From: an uncultured Bacteroidota bacterium
GTDB taxonomy: Bacteria; Bacteroidota; Bacteroidia; NS11-12g; UBA9320
Length of the DNA stretch: 64,000 nt
Reading direction: 5' to 3'
Assembly: GCA_937124965.1 (NCBI GenBank)
Contig: CAKZLB010000032.1
Span: 62,001 to 126,000, forward strand
This document shows, piece by piece, positions 56,501-64,000 of this stretch; position 1 is the first letter of the stretch, and each line of letters opens with the position of its first letter. The notes beneath the pieces are model-generated. The model was not told where the DNA came from. It made no database searches and saw only the letters and a program-made list of their open reading frames with translations. Both the position numbers and the translations under genes were made by a program.

Positions 56501-58147
56501 ATGAAAAAAGTCTTTGGTGTTATGATCTTGTTCCTTGTGAGTTTTAGCTCATACGGTCAGGATAAAGGGGTGTTTTCAGGCAACTTTCAGAGTAATTTTT
56601 CCATTTTCGTTTTAGATAGTTCAATTGGTGCGTATGAAAGTCCGCAATATCTAACCCAAATGAGCAGTGCGGAAGCTTGGTTATTTACCAACTACCAGTT
56701 AAAAGGCTTTAATGTTTCTGCGCGATACGACTTATTTAATAATAGTAACTTATTAAATCCCACTGGCTCCTTCTCAGGCCATGGTTTAGGATTTTGGCAA
56801 ATAAAAAAATCCATTGATAAATTAACATTAACAGCTGGATCGTTTTATGATCAATTTGGATCTGGACTAGTTTTCAGAGCATTTGAAAATAGACTGATTG
56901 GAATCGATTATGCAGTTGAAGGGATTCATGCTAAATATGACATTTCGCCTGACTTTTTTGTAAAAGCTTTCACGGGAAACCAGAAGGGTTCAGGGGCACA
57001 GGGAAATCGGTTCGGAACTTCTGGAGAAATCGTAAAGGGTATTAATTCTGAGAAAATATTTCGTTTAAAAGAGAAAAAGGTTTTAGTTACGCTTGGTGCA
57101 AGCTTGTTTAATAGAACATTAACACAAGGTACCATGAATGAAATATTAACCGAGATTGAAGGCTACGACAACGAGGATAAATTTTATCCAAAGTTTAATG
57201 TGTATTCGTATAATGGTTATGCCAATTTCAATTGGAAAAACTTAATGCTGTCATACGAACACAATCGAAAATCTGGGGAAGCTGTAAGAACGTTAGATGG
57301 AAAATTAGATTCACTTACTGGAACTATTCATTACGCTACGCTGAGCTACTCAAAAAACAAGCTTGGTAAAAAGAAAAAAGGAGGCATTGGTTTTAATGCA
57401 CAATATCGAAGAATTGAAAACTTTCAACTTAGAACTAGCCCAAACAATATTCTGTTAGATGGATTATTAACGTATCAGCCTTCCCTTACTCGACAAGCTT
57501 CGTATCGATTATTAGCTCGATATAACGCAGCTGCGCAAGATTATGGGGAAGAAGGAATCCAAGCCGGTCTTGTGTGGACTATTGGTAAAGGAAAAACACT
57601 TTATTTAAATTATTCGAATGTTAAGCGATTAGATGGCGAGCAACTTTTTCATGAATACTTTGCAAACTACGAACACAAGTTTAGTAAAACATTCAAAGGT
57701 AAAATTGGAATCCAATCAATTTTTTACAACCAGCAGGTTTATGAAAGTAAGGACGAGTCTTATAAGGACGTTGAAACGATAACACCATTTTTTGAATTGA
57801 CGTATAAACTTAGCAGAAGAAATAGTTTACGCTGGGAAACACAATATCTAATGACAGATGGAGATTTGGGAAGTTTTATTAATTCTGTTTTGGAGCTAAA
57901 TATGTCACCGCACTATTCTTTCTCCATTTCGGATATGGTTAATAATGACCCTGTTCGAAATTCTGGTGCTAAGGTGAGCGATGAAGTTGTTCATTATTGG
58001 TCGGTATTTGGCAAATACAACATTCATACAACATCGTTCACAGCTGCATATGTTAGACAAGTTGCCGGTGTAAACTGTACAGGAGGTATTTGTAGAATCG
58101 AACCCGCATTTAGTGGTTTTAGGTTTACTCTTACAACTAACTTCTAA
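56501..58147 (+). CDS. DUF6029-family outer-membrane protein
   Basis: A 548-aa beta-barrel protein with signal (MKKVFGVMILFLVSFSSYGQ; ATG 56501 preferred over 56477), an N-terminal plug-like region (GVFSGNFQSNFSIF) and repeated amphipathic strands to a C-terminal aromatic end (FSGFRFTLTTNF). The family is Bacteroidota-specific and of unknown role, sometimes near T9SS or redox genes. It diverges from the caspase-fold lipoprotein. Confidence 0.8.
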   Translation: MKKVFGVMILFLVSFSSYGQDKGVFSGNFQSNFSIFVLDSSIGAYESPQYLTQMSSAEAWLFTNYQLKGFNVSARYDLFNNSNLLNPTGSFSGHGLGFWQIKKSIDKLTLTAGSFYDQFGSGLVFRAFENRLIGIDYAVEGIHAKYDISPDFFVKAFTGNQKGSGAQGNRFGTSGEIVKGINSEKIFRLKEKKVLVTLGASLFNRTLTQGTMNEILTEIEGYDNEDKFYPKFNVYSYNGYANFNWKNLMLSYEHNRKSGEAVRTLDGKLDSLTGTIHYATLSYSKNKLGKKKKGGIGFNAQYRRIENFQLRTSPNNILLDGLLTYQPSLTRQASYRLLARYNAAAQDYGEEGIQAGLVWTIGKGKTLYLNYSNVKRLDGEQLFHEYFANYEHKFSKTFKGKIGIQSIFYNQQVYESKDESYKDVETITPFFELTYKLSRRNSLRWETQYLMTDGDLGSFINSVLELNMSPHYSFSISDMVNNDPVRNSGAKVSDEVVHYWSVFGKYNIHTTSFTAAYVRQVAGVNCTGGICRIEPAFSGFRFTLTTNF

Positions 58148-58273
58148 GCATAACTTCCAGTATTTATTTACGCAATAGCTTGAACTAAATACGGTTGGTT
58201 TCGTTACTATTTCAGGTAGTTTTAAATATTTCAAATTTTCAAGTGGAATGCCGAAATTTGCCTTTTTAAACTT

Positions 58274-59470
58274 ATGCAGTACGACGTAGCAATAATTGGT
58301 GGAGGAATCGTTGGTTTGGCGACTGCCTTGCAGATATTAGAAGAAAAACCAACAACCAAATTGGTTATTCTCGAAAAAGAAGCTTCTGAAGCAAAACATC
58401 AAACGGGTCACAACAGCGGAGTAATTCACTCGGGGTTGTACTATAAACCAGGTTCTCTGAAAGCTACAAATTGTATCCGAGGGTACCACATGCTACTTGA
58501 ATTTGCGGATAAAAACGACATTCCTTATGATTTGTGTGGTAAAGTCGTAGTTGCTACAAATAAGTCTGAGATTCCGGAACTAGAGAAACTATACAAACGC
58601 GGTCAAGAAAACGGCTTAGATGGTTTACGGATGATTGATGCTGCAGAATTAAAAGAAATCGAACCGCACGTCAAAGGTGTCAAGGCTATTGTTGTTCCTC
58701 AAACAGGGATTATAGATTACAAACTTGTTGCAAGTAAATACTTAGAAAACATTAAAAAGTTAGGTGGGGAAATCACTTTCAACTTTAAAGTTGACGGGTT
58801 TGCGAAAAGTAATAACCAATGGGTAATACGTGATCACACGAAACAAATCGAGTCGAAAACAATTATCAATTGTGCAGGACTATATTCGGATAAAGTGGCT
58901 GGATTAACAGAAAAAACGGATACGAAAATTATTCCTTTTAGAGGAGAATATTACATGTTAAAACCTGAAGCACAGCATATGGTAAAACATTTAATTTACC
59001 CTGTTCCAGATCCGAACTTTCCATTCTTGGGTGTTCACTTTACTCGTATGATGAATGGTCATATCGAAGCAGGACCAAATGCTGTATTAGCATTTAGAAG
59101 AGAAGGTTATACTAAAAAAGAATTCCATTTAGGCGAGTTTATTGAAACATTAATGTGGCCAGGGTTTCAGAAAGTTGCTAAGAAATACTGGCGAACAGGT
59201 TTGGGTGAAATGTATCGATCCTTCTCTAAAAGTGCATTTACAAAAGCGCTTCAAAAACTAATACCAGAGATTCGAAAAGAACACTTAGAAACAGCCGAAG
59301 CGGGGGTGCGTGCTCAAGCTTGTGACAGAACGGGTGGTTTACTTGATGATTTTAAAATAATTGAAAAACCAGATGCTATTCATGTTCTAAACGCTCCAAG
59401 TCCCGCAGCAACTTCTAGTCTATCCATTGGAAAAACGTTGTCTGAGATTTGGATTAAAGCTAATGCGTAA
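58274..59470 (+). CDS. lhgO: L-2-hydroxyglutarate oxidase
   Basis: A 398-aa FAD-dependent oxidase. N-terminal FAD-binding motif YDVAIIGGGIVGLATA; the LhgO motifs GHNSGVIHSGLYYKPGSLKA and RPFRG-like FRGEYYMLKPEA are present, and VRAQACDRTGG near the end. It oxidises L-2-hydroxyglutarate to 2-oxoglutarate, a metabolite-repair reaction. A GAAATTTG word 13 bases before the ATG may be a degenerate -7 element. Confidence 0.93.
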   Translation: MQYDVAIIGGGIVGLATALQILEEKPTTKLVILEKEASEAKHQTGHNSGVIHSGLYYKPGSLKATNCIRGYHMLLEFADKNDIPYDLCGKVVVATNKSEIPELEKLYKRGQENGLDGLRMIDAAELKEIEPHVKGVKAIVVPQTGIIDYKLVASKYLENIKKLGGEITFNFKVDGFAKSNNQWVIRDHTKQIESKTIINCAGLYSDKVAGLTEKTDTKIIPFRGEYYMLKPEAQHMVKHLIYPVPDPNFPFLGVHFTRMMNGHIEAGPNAVLAFRREGYTKKEFHLGEFIETLMWPGFQKVAKKYWRTGLGEMYRSFSKSAFTKALQKLIPEIRKEHLETAEAGVRAQACDRTGGLLDDFKIIEKPDAIHVLNAPSPAATSSLSIGKTLSEIWIKANA

Positions 59471-59568
59471 AAGTAATATCAAAGTGTCTCTTAATATATC
59501 TTGATAACTCAATTTTTGGGTTATTGTAGGTTTATTGATTTGTGGTTATTTAATAATTTTCAAAAGGC

Positions 59569-59576
59569 TAAATTTG
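59569..59576 (+). promoter_or_regulatory. Likely -7 promoter element (TAAATTTG)
   Basis: A TAnnTTTG match 9 bases before the prfA ATG at 59586. It places transcription start close to that codon and argues against the in-frame upstream start at 59535. Confidence 0.6.
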
Positions 59577-59585
59577 CCGACTGCA

Positions 59586-60659
59586 ATGCTCGAGAAATTA
59601 GAATCAATTTATCAACGTTACTTACAAGTTCAAACCTTACTCAGTGATCCGAGCGTATTTGAAGATGTAAAACGTTTTAATACACTAAACCGTGAGTATG
59701 GTGACCTGAAGGACTTGGTTGAAGTTTATCACGAATACAAAAAACTGCTAACAAGCATGGCAGAAGCTAGAGATATTCTGAAAAACGAAAGTGATATTGA
59801 GCTAAAAGAAATGGCTAAAATGGAGCTTGATGAACTAACTGAGCTTCAAGAACCCATGGAAGAAAAGATTAAATTCCTCCTAATTCCTAAAGATCCTGAC
59901 GACAATAAAAATGCCATTGTAGAGATTCGATCTGGAGCTGGTGGAGACGAGGCAAGTCTTTTTGCGGGTGATTTATACCGAATGTACGAACGCTTTTGTC
60001 AGACTAAAAAGTGGAAAACAGAAGTTGTGGAAGTGATGGAAGGTAGTGTTGGAGGATACAACAAAGTTGTATTTGAAGTGACGGGAACAGACGTTTATGG
60101 AACCTTGAAATTCGAGAGTGGTGTACACCGAGTACAACGAGTACCAAATACAGAATCGCAAGGTAGAGTGCATACAAGTGCCGCTACCGTTGCTGTATTA
60201 CCCGAAGCCGAAGAGGTTGATGTTGATTTAAACATGGGTGATGTTCGACGAGATACATTTAGAGCGTCGGGTGCAGGTGGTCAGCACGTTAATAAAACGG
60301 AATCTGCCATTCGACTAACACACATACCTACGGGCATTGTGGTGGAATGTCAAGACGGTCGATCTCAGCATCAAAACTATGATAAAGCATTAACCGTATT
60401 ACGAACACGCTTGTATGAAAGAGAGTTAGCAGCTCACAATGAAAAGATCGCTGCTGAGCGAAAGTCATTGGTATCAACAGGTGATAGATCAGCCAAAATC
60501 AGAACGTACAACTTTCCTCAAAGTCGTGTTACAGAGCATCGTATTGGTCTAACGTTGTACAATTTATCTGAAGTTTTAGGCGGACAGATACAAGACATAA
60601 TAGATCAGCTACAAATGGCTGAAAATACTGAAAAACTAAAAGCAGGAGGACTAGATTAA
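59586..60659 (+). CDS. prfA: Peptide chain release factor 1
   Basis: A 357-aa class I release factor recognising UAA and UAG. It has the catalytic GGQ motif ([18 protein letters not shown], about residue 229), the PNT-type decoding region ([18 protein letters not shown]) and the helical domain 1. I chose [12 protein letters not shown] at 59586 because it is the usual RF1 start and a promoter element lies just upstream. Confidence 0.97.
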   Translation: MLEKLESIYQRYLQVQTLLSDPSVFEDVKRFNTLNREYGDLKDLVEVYHEYKKLLTSMAEARDILKNESDIELKEMAKMELDELTELQEPMEEKIKFLLIPKDPDDNKNAIVEIRSGAGGDEASLFAGDLYRMYERFCQTKKWKTEVVEVMEGSVGGYNKVVFEVTGTDVYGTLKFESGVHRVQRVPNTESQGRVHTSAATVAVLPEAEEVDVDLNMGDVRRDTFRASGAGGQHVNKTESAIRLTHIPTGIVVECQDGRSQHQNYDKALTVLRTRLYERELAAHNEKIAAERKSLVSTGDRSAKIRTYNFPQSRVTEHRIGLTLYNLSEVLGGQIQDIIDQLQMAENTEKLKAGGLD

Positions 60660-60765
60660 TAATCTGTTTATAATTTGTTTGTACAATGACAAAGCGCATT
60701 CTATCAAACGGTAATCATGAATATATATTTGTTAGTATCCTATCTACAAGAATTGTAAAAATCAT

Positions 60766-62937
60766 ATGAGATTCAAAGCATTAGAAATTGCCCTTTCCCG
60801 CAAATCAATTAAAGTAAAGAATGAGTTTTCTTCTGTTCAGGAAATGTATGCATGCAACGTCTTTAACGACGACTCCATGCAGACTTATCTAGACAAGGAC
60901 ACTTATAAGTCGCTAAAAGCTGCGATTAAAGATGGTACAAAGATTAGTCGATCGATGGCTTCTCAAATTGCACTTGGTATGAAAACTTGGGCAATGGAAA
61001 GAGGAGTTACGCACTATACGCACTGGTTTCAACCGCTAACTGGAACAACGGCTGAAAAGCATGATTCGTTCTTTGAACCACAAGACGGAAGAGCAGTTGT
61101 AAAGTTTAGCGGCGATGCATTGGTACAGCAAGAACCAGATGCTTCGAGTTTACCAAGCGGTGGCTTAAGAAATACGTTTGAGGCAAGAGGATATACAGCA
61201 TGGGATCCATCATCACCAGCGTTTATTTACGAAAACACCAGTGGAAAAACGTTGTGTATACCAACGGTATTTGTTTCATATACTGGTCAAGCGTTAGATT
61301 ATAAAGCTCCATTATTAAAGTCCATTCAGTTATTAGACAAAGCGTCTACTGATGTTTGTAAATACTTCTATTCTGATGTTAAAAAAGTAAATGCATCGCT
61401 AGGAATTGAGCAAGAATATTTTTTAGTTGATAAAGCACTTTTCAACCAAAGACCTGATTTAGTAATGTGTGGAAGAACCTTGTTTGGTTATGCCGCAGCG
61501 AAGAATCAGCAAATGGATGATCATTATTTTGGGTCAATTCCAGATCGGGTTTTCAACTACATGGTGGATTATGAAAATGAAGCATTAAAGTTAGGTATTC
61601 CTGTGCGAACTCGTCACAATGAGGTGGCACCTGGTCAGTACGAATGTGCCCCTCAGTATGAAGACATTAACTTAGCTGTAGATCACAATCAACTGTTGAT
61701 GGATTTGATGGATGAAGTTGCAAATCGACATGGTTTCAAAGCGTTATTTCACGAAAAACCATTTGCAGGAATCAATGGAAGTGGTAAACACAATAACTGG
61801 TCGTTAATTACCAATACTGGAATTAATTTGCTATCTCCAGGTAACAACCCGCTATCGAACTTAAGCTTCCTTACATTTTTTGTGAATACAATAAAAGCAT
61901 TTCATGATAATGCTGATTTGATCCGAGCGAGTATTGCTTCTGCTTCTAACGATCATCGTCTAGGTGCTAATGAAGCTCCACCAGCAATCATGTCTATTTT
62001 CATTGGTTCGACGTTAACGAAAGTTTTAGACGATCTTGAAAATAATGTCAAAGCTTCAAAAGGAAAAACGGAAGAAGACACGATTAACATCGCTCAAATT
62101 CCAGAAATTTTAAGAGATAACACAGACAGAAACAGAACATCTCCTTTTGCGTTTACTGGAAACAAGTTTGAATTACGAGCGGTTGGTTCTTCGAAAAGTT
62201 CGGCGTCTCCAATGATGGTGCTTAACGCTGCAATGGCTTATCAACTGCAGCAGTTCAAGAAAGATGTTGACGCTCTAATTCAAGACAAAAACAATAAAAA
62301 GAATGATGCAATACTAACAGTCTTAAAGTCTTACTTGAAAGACTCAAAAAAGGTATTGTTTGAAGGAAACGGCTATGGTGAAGAATGGGTTAAAGAAGCT
62401 GCAAAACGCGGTTTAGCAAACCTTAGAGATACGCCTTCATCTTTGGGCGCTTATGTAAATAAGCGAACAGTTCAAATGATGGGTGATTTGGGAATATTCT
62501 CAATGGAAGAATTAACTGCACGTCATCATATCGAGCTAGAAGATTACATGAAAAAGGTGCAGATAGAAGGCCGTGTGATTGATGAAATGACCTATACACA
62601 TGTTTTACCGGCATCTTTACAATATCAAAAAATGGTAGCTGAAAATGTTGTTGCTCTTCAAAATTCTGGTTTGAGTAAAAAACAAATCGATGCTTCGTTA
62701 AGTGTTTTGGAAGAGGTAACTGAACATATAAATGCGCTTAAAACCAAGGTTGACCGAATGGTAGAAAATCGTAAAAAAGCAAACGCTCTTTCATCTCTTG
62801 AAAAACAAGCTAGTGCTTATTCGAAGGTTAATGGAGAGTTTGAAGATATTAGATATCATGCCGACAAATTGGAGCGGCTTGTTGACGATTCACTTTGGAC
62901 AATTCCAAAATATCGAGAACTACTTCACATCAAATAA
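60766..62937 (+). CDS. glnN: Glutamine synthetase type III
   Basis: A 723-aa enzyme making glutamine from glutamate, ammonia and ATP. It is the large GSIII type typical of Bacteroidota: GMKTWAMERGVTHYTHWFQPLTG, the Mg-binding GIEQEYFLV, PVRTRHNEVAPGQYE, FAGINGSGKHNNWSL and the C-terminal helical domain. A strong terminator follows directly, so it is probably monocistronic. Confidence 0.97.
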   Translation: MRFKALEIALSRKSIKVKNEFSSVQEMYACNVFNDDSMQTYLDKDTYKSLKAAIKDGTKISRSMASQIALGMKTWAMERGVTHYTHWFQPLTGTTAEKHDSFFEPQDGRAVVKFSGDALVQQEPDASSLPSGGLRNTFEARGYTAWDPSSPAFIYENTSGKTLCIPTVFVSYTGQALDYKAPLLKSIQLLDKASTDVCKYFYSDVKKVNASLGIEQEYFLVDKALFNQRPDLVMCGRTLFGYAAAKNQQMDDHYFGSIPDRVFNYMVDYENEALKLGIPVRTRHNEVAPGQYECAPQYEDINLAVDHNQLLMDLMDEVANRHGFKALFHEKPFAGINGSGKHNNWSLITNTGINLLSPGNNPLSNLSFLTFFVNTIKAFHDNADLIRASIASASNDHRLGANEAPPAIMSIFIGSTLTKVLDDLENNVKASKGKTEEDTINIAQIPEILRDNTDRNRTSPFAFTGNKFELRAVGSSKSSASPMMVLNAAMAYQLQQFKKDVDALIQDKNNKKNDAILTVLKSYLKDSKKVLFEGNGYGEEWVKEAAKRGLANLRDTPSSLGAYVNKRTVQMMGDLGIFSMEELTARHHIELEDYMKKVQIEGRVIDEMTYTHVLPASLQYQKMVAENVVALQNSGLSKKQIDASLSVLEEVTEHINALKTKVDRMVENRKKANALSSLEKQASAYSKVNGEFEDIRYHADKLERLVDDSLWTIPKYRELLHIK

Positions 62938-62944
62938 AATTTGC

Positions 62945-62978
62945 AAAACCCTTTCGAAAATCGAAAGGGTTTTTTTTT
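62945..62978 (+). terminator. Terminator after glnN
   Basis: AAAACCCTTTCGA pairs perfectly with TCGAAAGGGTTTT over an AAA loop and is followed by T8-9. Confidence 0.95.
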
Positions 62979-63134
62979 GGACGACCCAACCCTTTAAACG
63001 CTAAGTGCGTCAAGGAATTGATAAATATTAGTTAAAGCCATTATCACAATCCCTTTAGACAAAATTTATTTGGAAATGGGTCGAATAATGTTGATTTTTG
63101 GCAATTAGAACAATTCGATAAACACCTTCTCAGA

Positions 63135-64000
63135 ATGAATCGTTGGAAACAAAACTTAGGCCTTTTTACATTAGCAATCATCGCAGTTTTAACTGGATGT
63201 AAAGTAAGTTTACAGGAAGCAGATAAAAATTACAAATTGCACCAGTATGCTATTTCTGCCGACATGTACGAGCAGGTACTGAAAACTAATGATGAGCTTA
63301 CCAAAGTTCAAAAGCAAGATATTGCTTTTCGAGCGGGCGAATCCTACAGACACAATCACGATAGTAAACGTGCATTAAAAATGTACTCTAAGGCGATCAA
63401 ATATGGTCGTAAAGATGCAATTGCTGCGATGAGAGAAGCTGAAATGTACATGGAGCAAGGCATCTACACTGAAGCATTAACGAAGCTAAAAGAGTTTAAA
63501 AAGAATAATCCTGCTGAGCCAGGTATCGATAGATTGATCGAAGGCTGTGAACTAGCTCTAAAATGTGAAGACCAAAAGACACGATATATCATTGAGAACT
63601 TCAAAGTTGCAAACCAATCGAAAGTGGATGATATGGTTCCAAGATATGCCGACAGAAAGCACAGAACAATTATGTTTACCTCCGACCGTGAGGAAGGTGT
63701 GAGTAGCAAGCAGTTAAAATGGACAGGTAGAAGTTTTGGAGACTTTTGGGTAACCGAGCAAAAAGGAAGACGTGGAAAGGTTAAATGGCAAAAACCAGTC
63801 TTGGTAGATGGTTTTACAGAGTTTTTTGACGGAATGGCTACGTTTGATAGACGTTACTCAACAATGTACTTTACGCAGTGTAACGGTATGGACGGTAAAG
63901 ACACAACGTGTAAAATATATGAAGCTAAAAAGCGTGGAAAAGCGTGGGAAGTAAACCCAGAGCCACTTCCTTTTTGTAGTGACTTATTTGACTGCGGTCA
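63135..64000 (+). CDS. PorE-like TPR/PD40 lipoprotein (3' end outside window)
   Basis: The first 288 codons of a gene cut by the right edge. A lipobox (AVLTGC, Cys22) is followed by TPR-like helices (HQYAISADMYEQVL; SKRALKMYSKAIKYG; GIYTEALTKLKEFKKNNP) and then a PD40/propeller-like part (RTIMFTSDREEGVSSKQLKWTG; GMATFDRRYSTMYFTQC). This order matches T9SS-associated lipoproteins of the PorE type, which end in an OmpA peptidoglycan-binding domain; that part is not visible here. ATG 63135 is supported by the signal peptide. Confidence 0.8.
   Translation, partial: MNRWKQNLGLFTLAIIAVLTGCKVSLQEADKNYKLHQYAISADMYEQVLKTNDELTKVQKQDIAFRAGESYRHNHDSKRALKMYSKAIKYGRKDAIAAMREAEMYMEQGIYTEALTKLKEFKKNNPAEPGIDRLIEGCELALKCEDQKTRYIIENFKVANQSKVDDMVPRYADRKHRTIMFTSDREEGVSSKQLKWTGRSFGDFWVTEQKGRRGKVKWQKPVLVDGFTEFFDGMATFDRRYSTMYFTQCNGMDGKDTTCKIYEAKKRGKAWEVNPEPLPFCSDLFDCG

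Overview
The window comes from an AT-rich member of the Bacteroidota, most likely the order Flavobacteriales. The evidence is the set of type IX secretion (T9SS) cargo and parts: type A and type B C-terminal sorting domains, a PorP/SprF protein, a PorV/PorQ-family protein and a PorE-like TPR/PD40 lipoprotein. Other support is the abundance of SPII lipoproteins with CKDD-type N-termini, type III glutamine synthetase, the DUF6029, DUF5777 and DUF6913 families, and promoters of the TAnnTTTG (-7) type lying just upstream of start codons. Genus cannot be fixed from the sequence.

Positions 1-6804 are the right-hand part of an integrated genetic element. It carries the 3' end of a type I restriction hsdR gene (open at the left edge), a frameshifted membrane-protein gene, a two-gene unit with a DUF3987 ATPase, a small excisionase-like HTH gene with a coupled short gene, an unknown 329-aa gene and a tyrosine integrase. 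A tRNA 3' remnant (T-arm, acceptor strand, CCA) followed by a terminator sits just beyond the integrase and marks the attachment site.

Positions 7065-12854 hold a lipoprotein, a 1414-aa T9SS-exported protein with a beta-helix-like middle, and a TPR protein. Positions 12855-17891 hold a tightly packed minus-strand cluster: a Cys-rich secreted peptide, an unknown protein with one hydrophobic segment, two DUF4407-type membrane proteins, a membrane-anchored transglutaminase-fold protein with an intact Cys-His-Glu set, and a small multi-pass protein. This is the best candidate in the window for an undescribed system. Positions 18038-22221 encode exported proteins on the minus strand: a beta-propeller lipoprotein, an SCO1-like / MORN_2 / YHYH lipoprotein operon, and two TonB-C-domain paralogues without a membrane anchor.

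Positions 22566-28100 carry a Bacteroidota-type translesion cassette (DinB and a short DnaE-type polymerase) with a divergent DUF2975/HTH regulatory pair between them. Four copies of a 12-13 bp repeat lie directly before dnaE. Positions 28097-30377 carry two meta-cleavage pathway genes (2-keto-4-pentenoate hydratase and acetylating acetaldehyde dehydrogenase). The dehydrogenase contains an in-frame copy of a repeat that also lies just upstream of the gene.

Positions 30505-48569 are mostly envelope biogenesis and metabolism: a PorV/PorQ-like protein with an NHL lipoprotein, a MenE-like ligase with a Tat-signal aminotransferase, an FG-GAP-like T9SS protein, three SurA/parvulin-type chaperone genes followed by a MoxR ATPase, a MenH-like hydrolase, a PorP/SprF protein fused to a SPOR domain next to a type B T9SS adhesin, and dapA. 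Positions 48556-64000 are core genome: a DUF6913 protein, ligA, a lysine/alanine-dehydrogenase-like enzyme, a heme lipoprotein/DUF5777 trio, a possible caspase-fold lipoprotein, DUF6029, lhgO, prfA, type III glutamine synthetase, and a PorE-like gene cut by the right edge.
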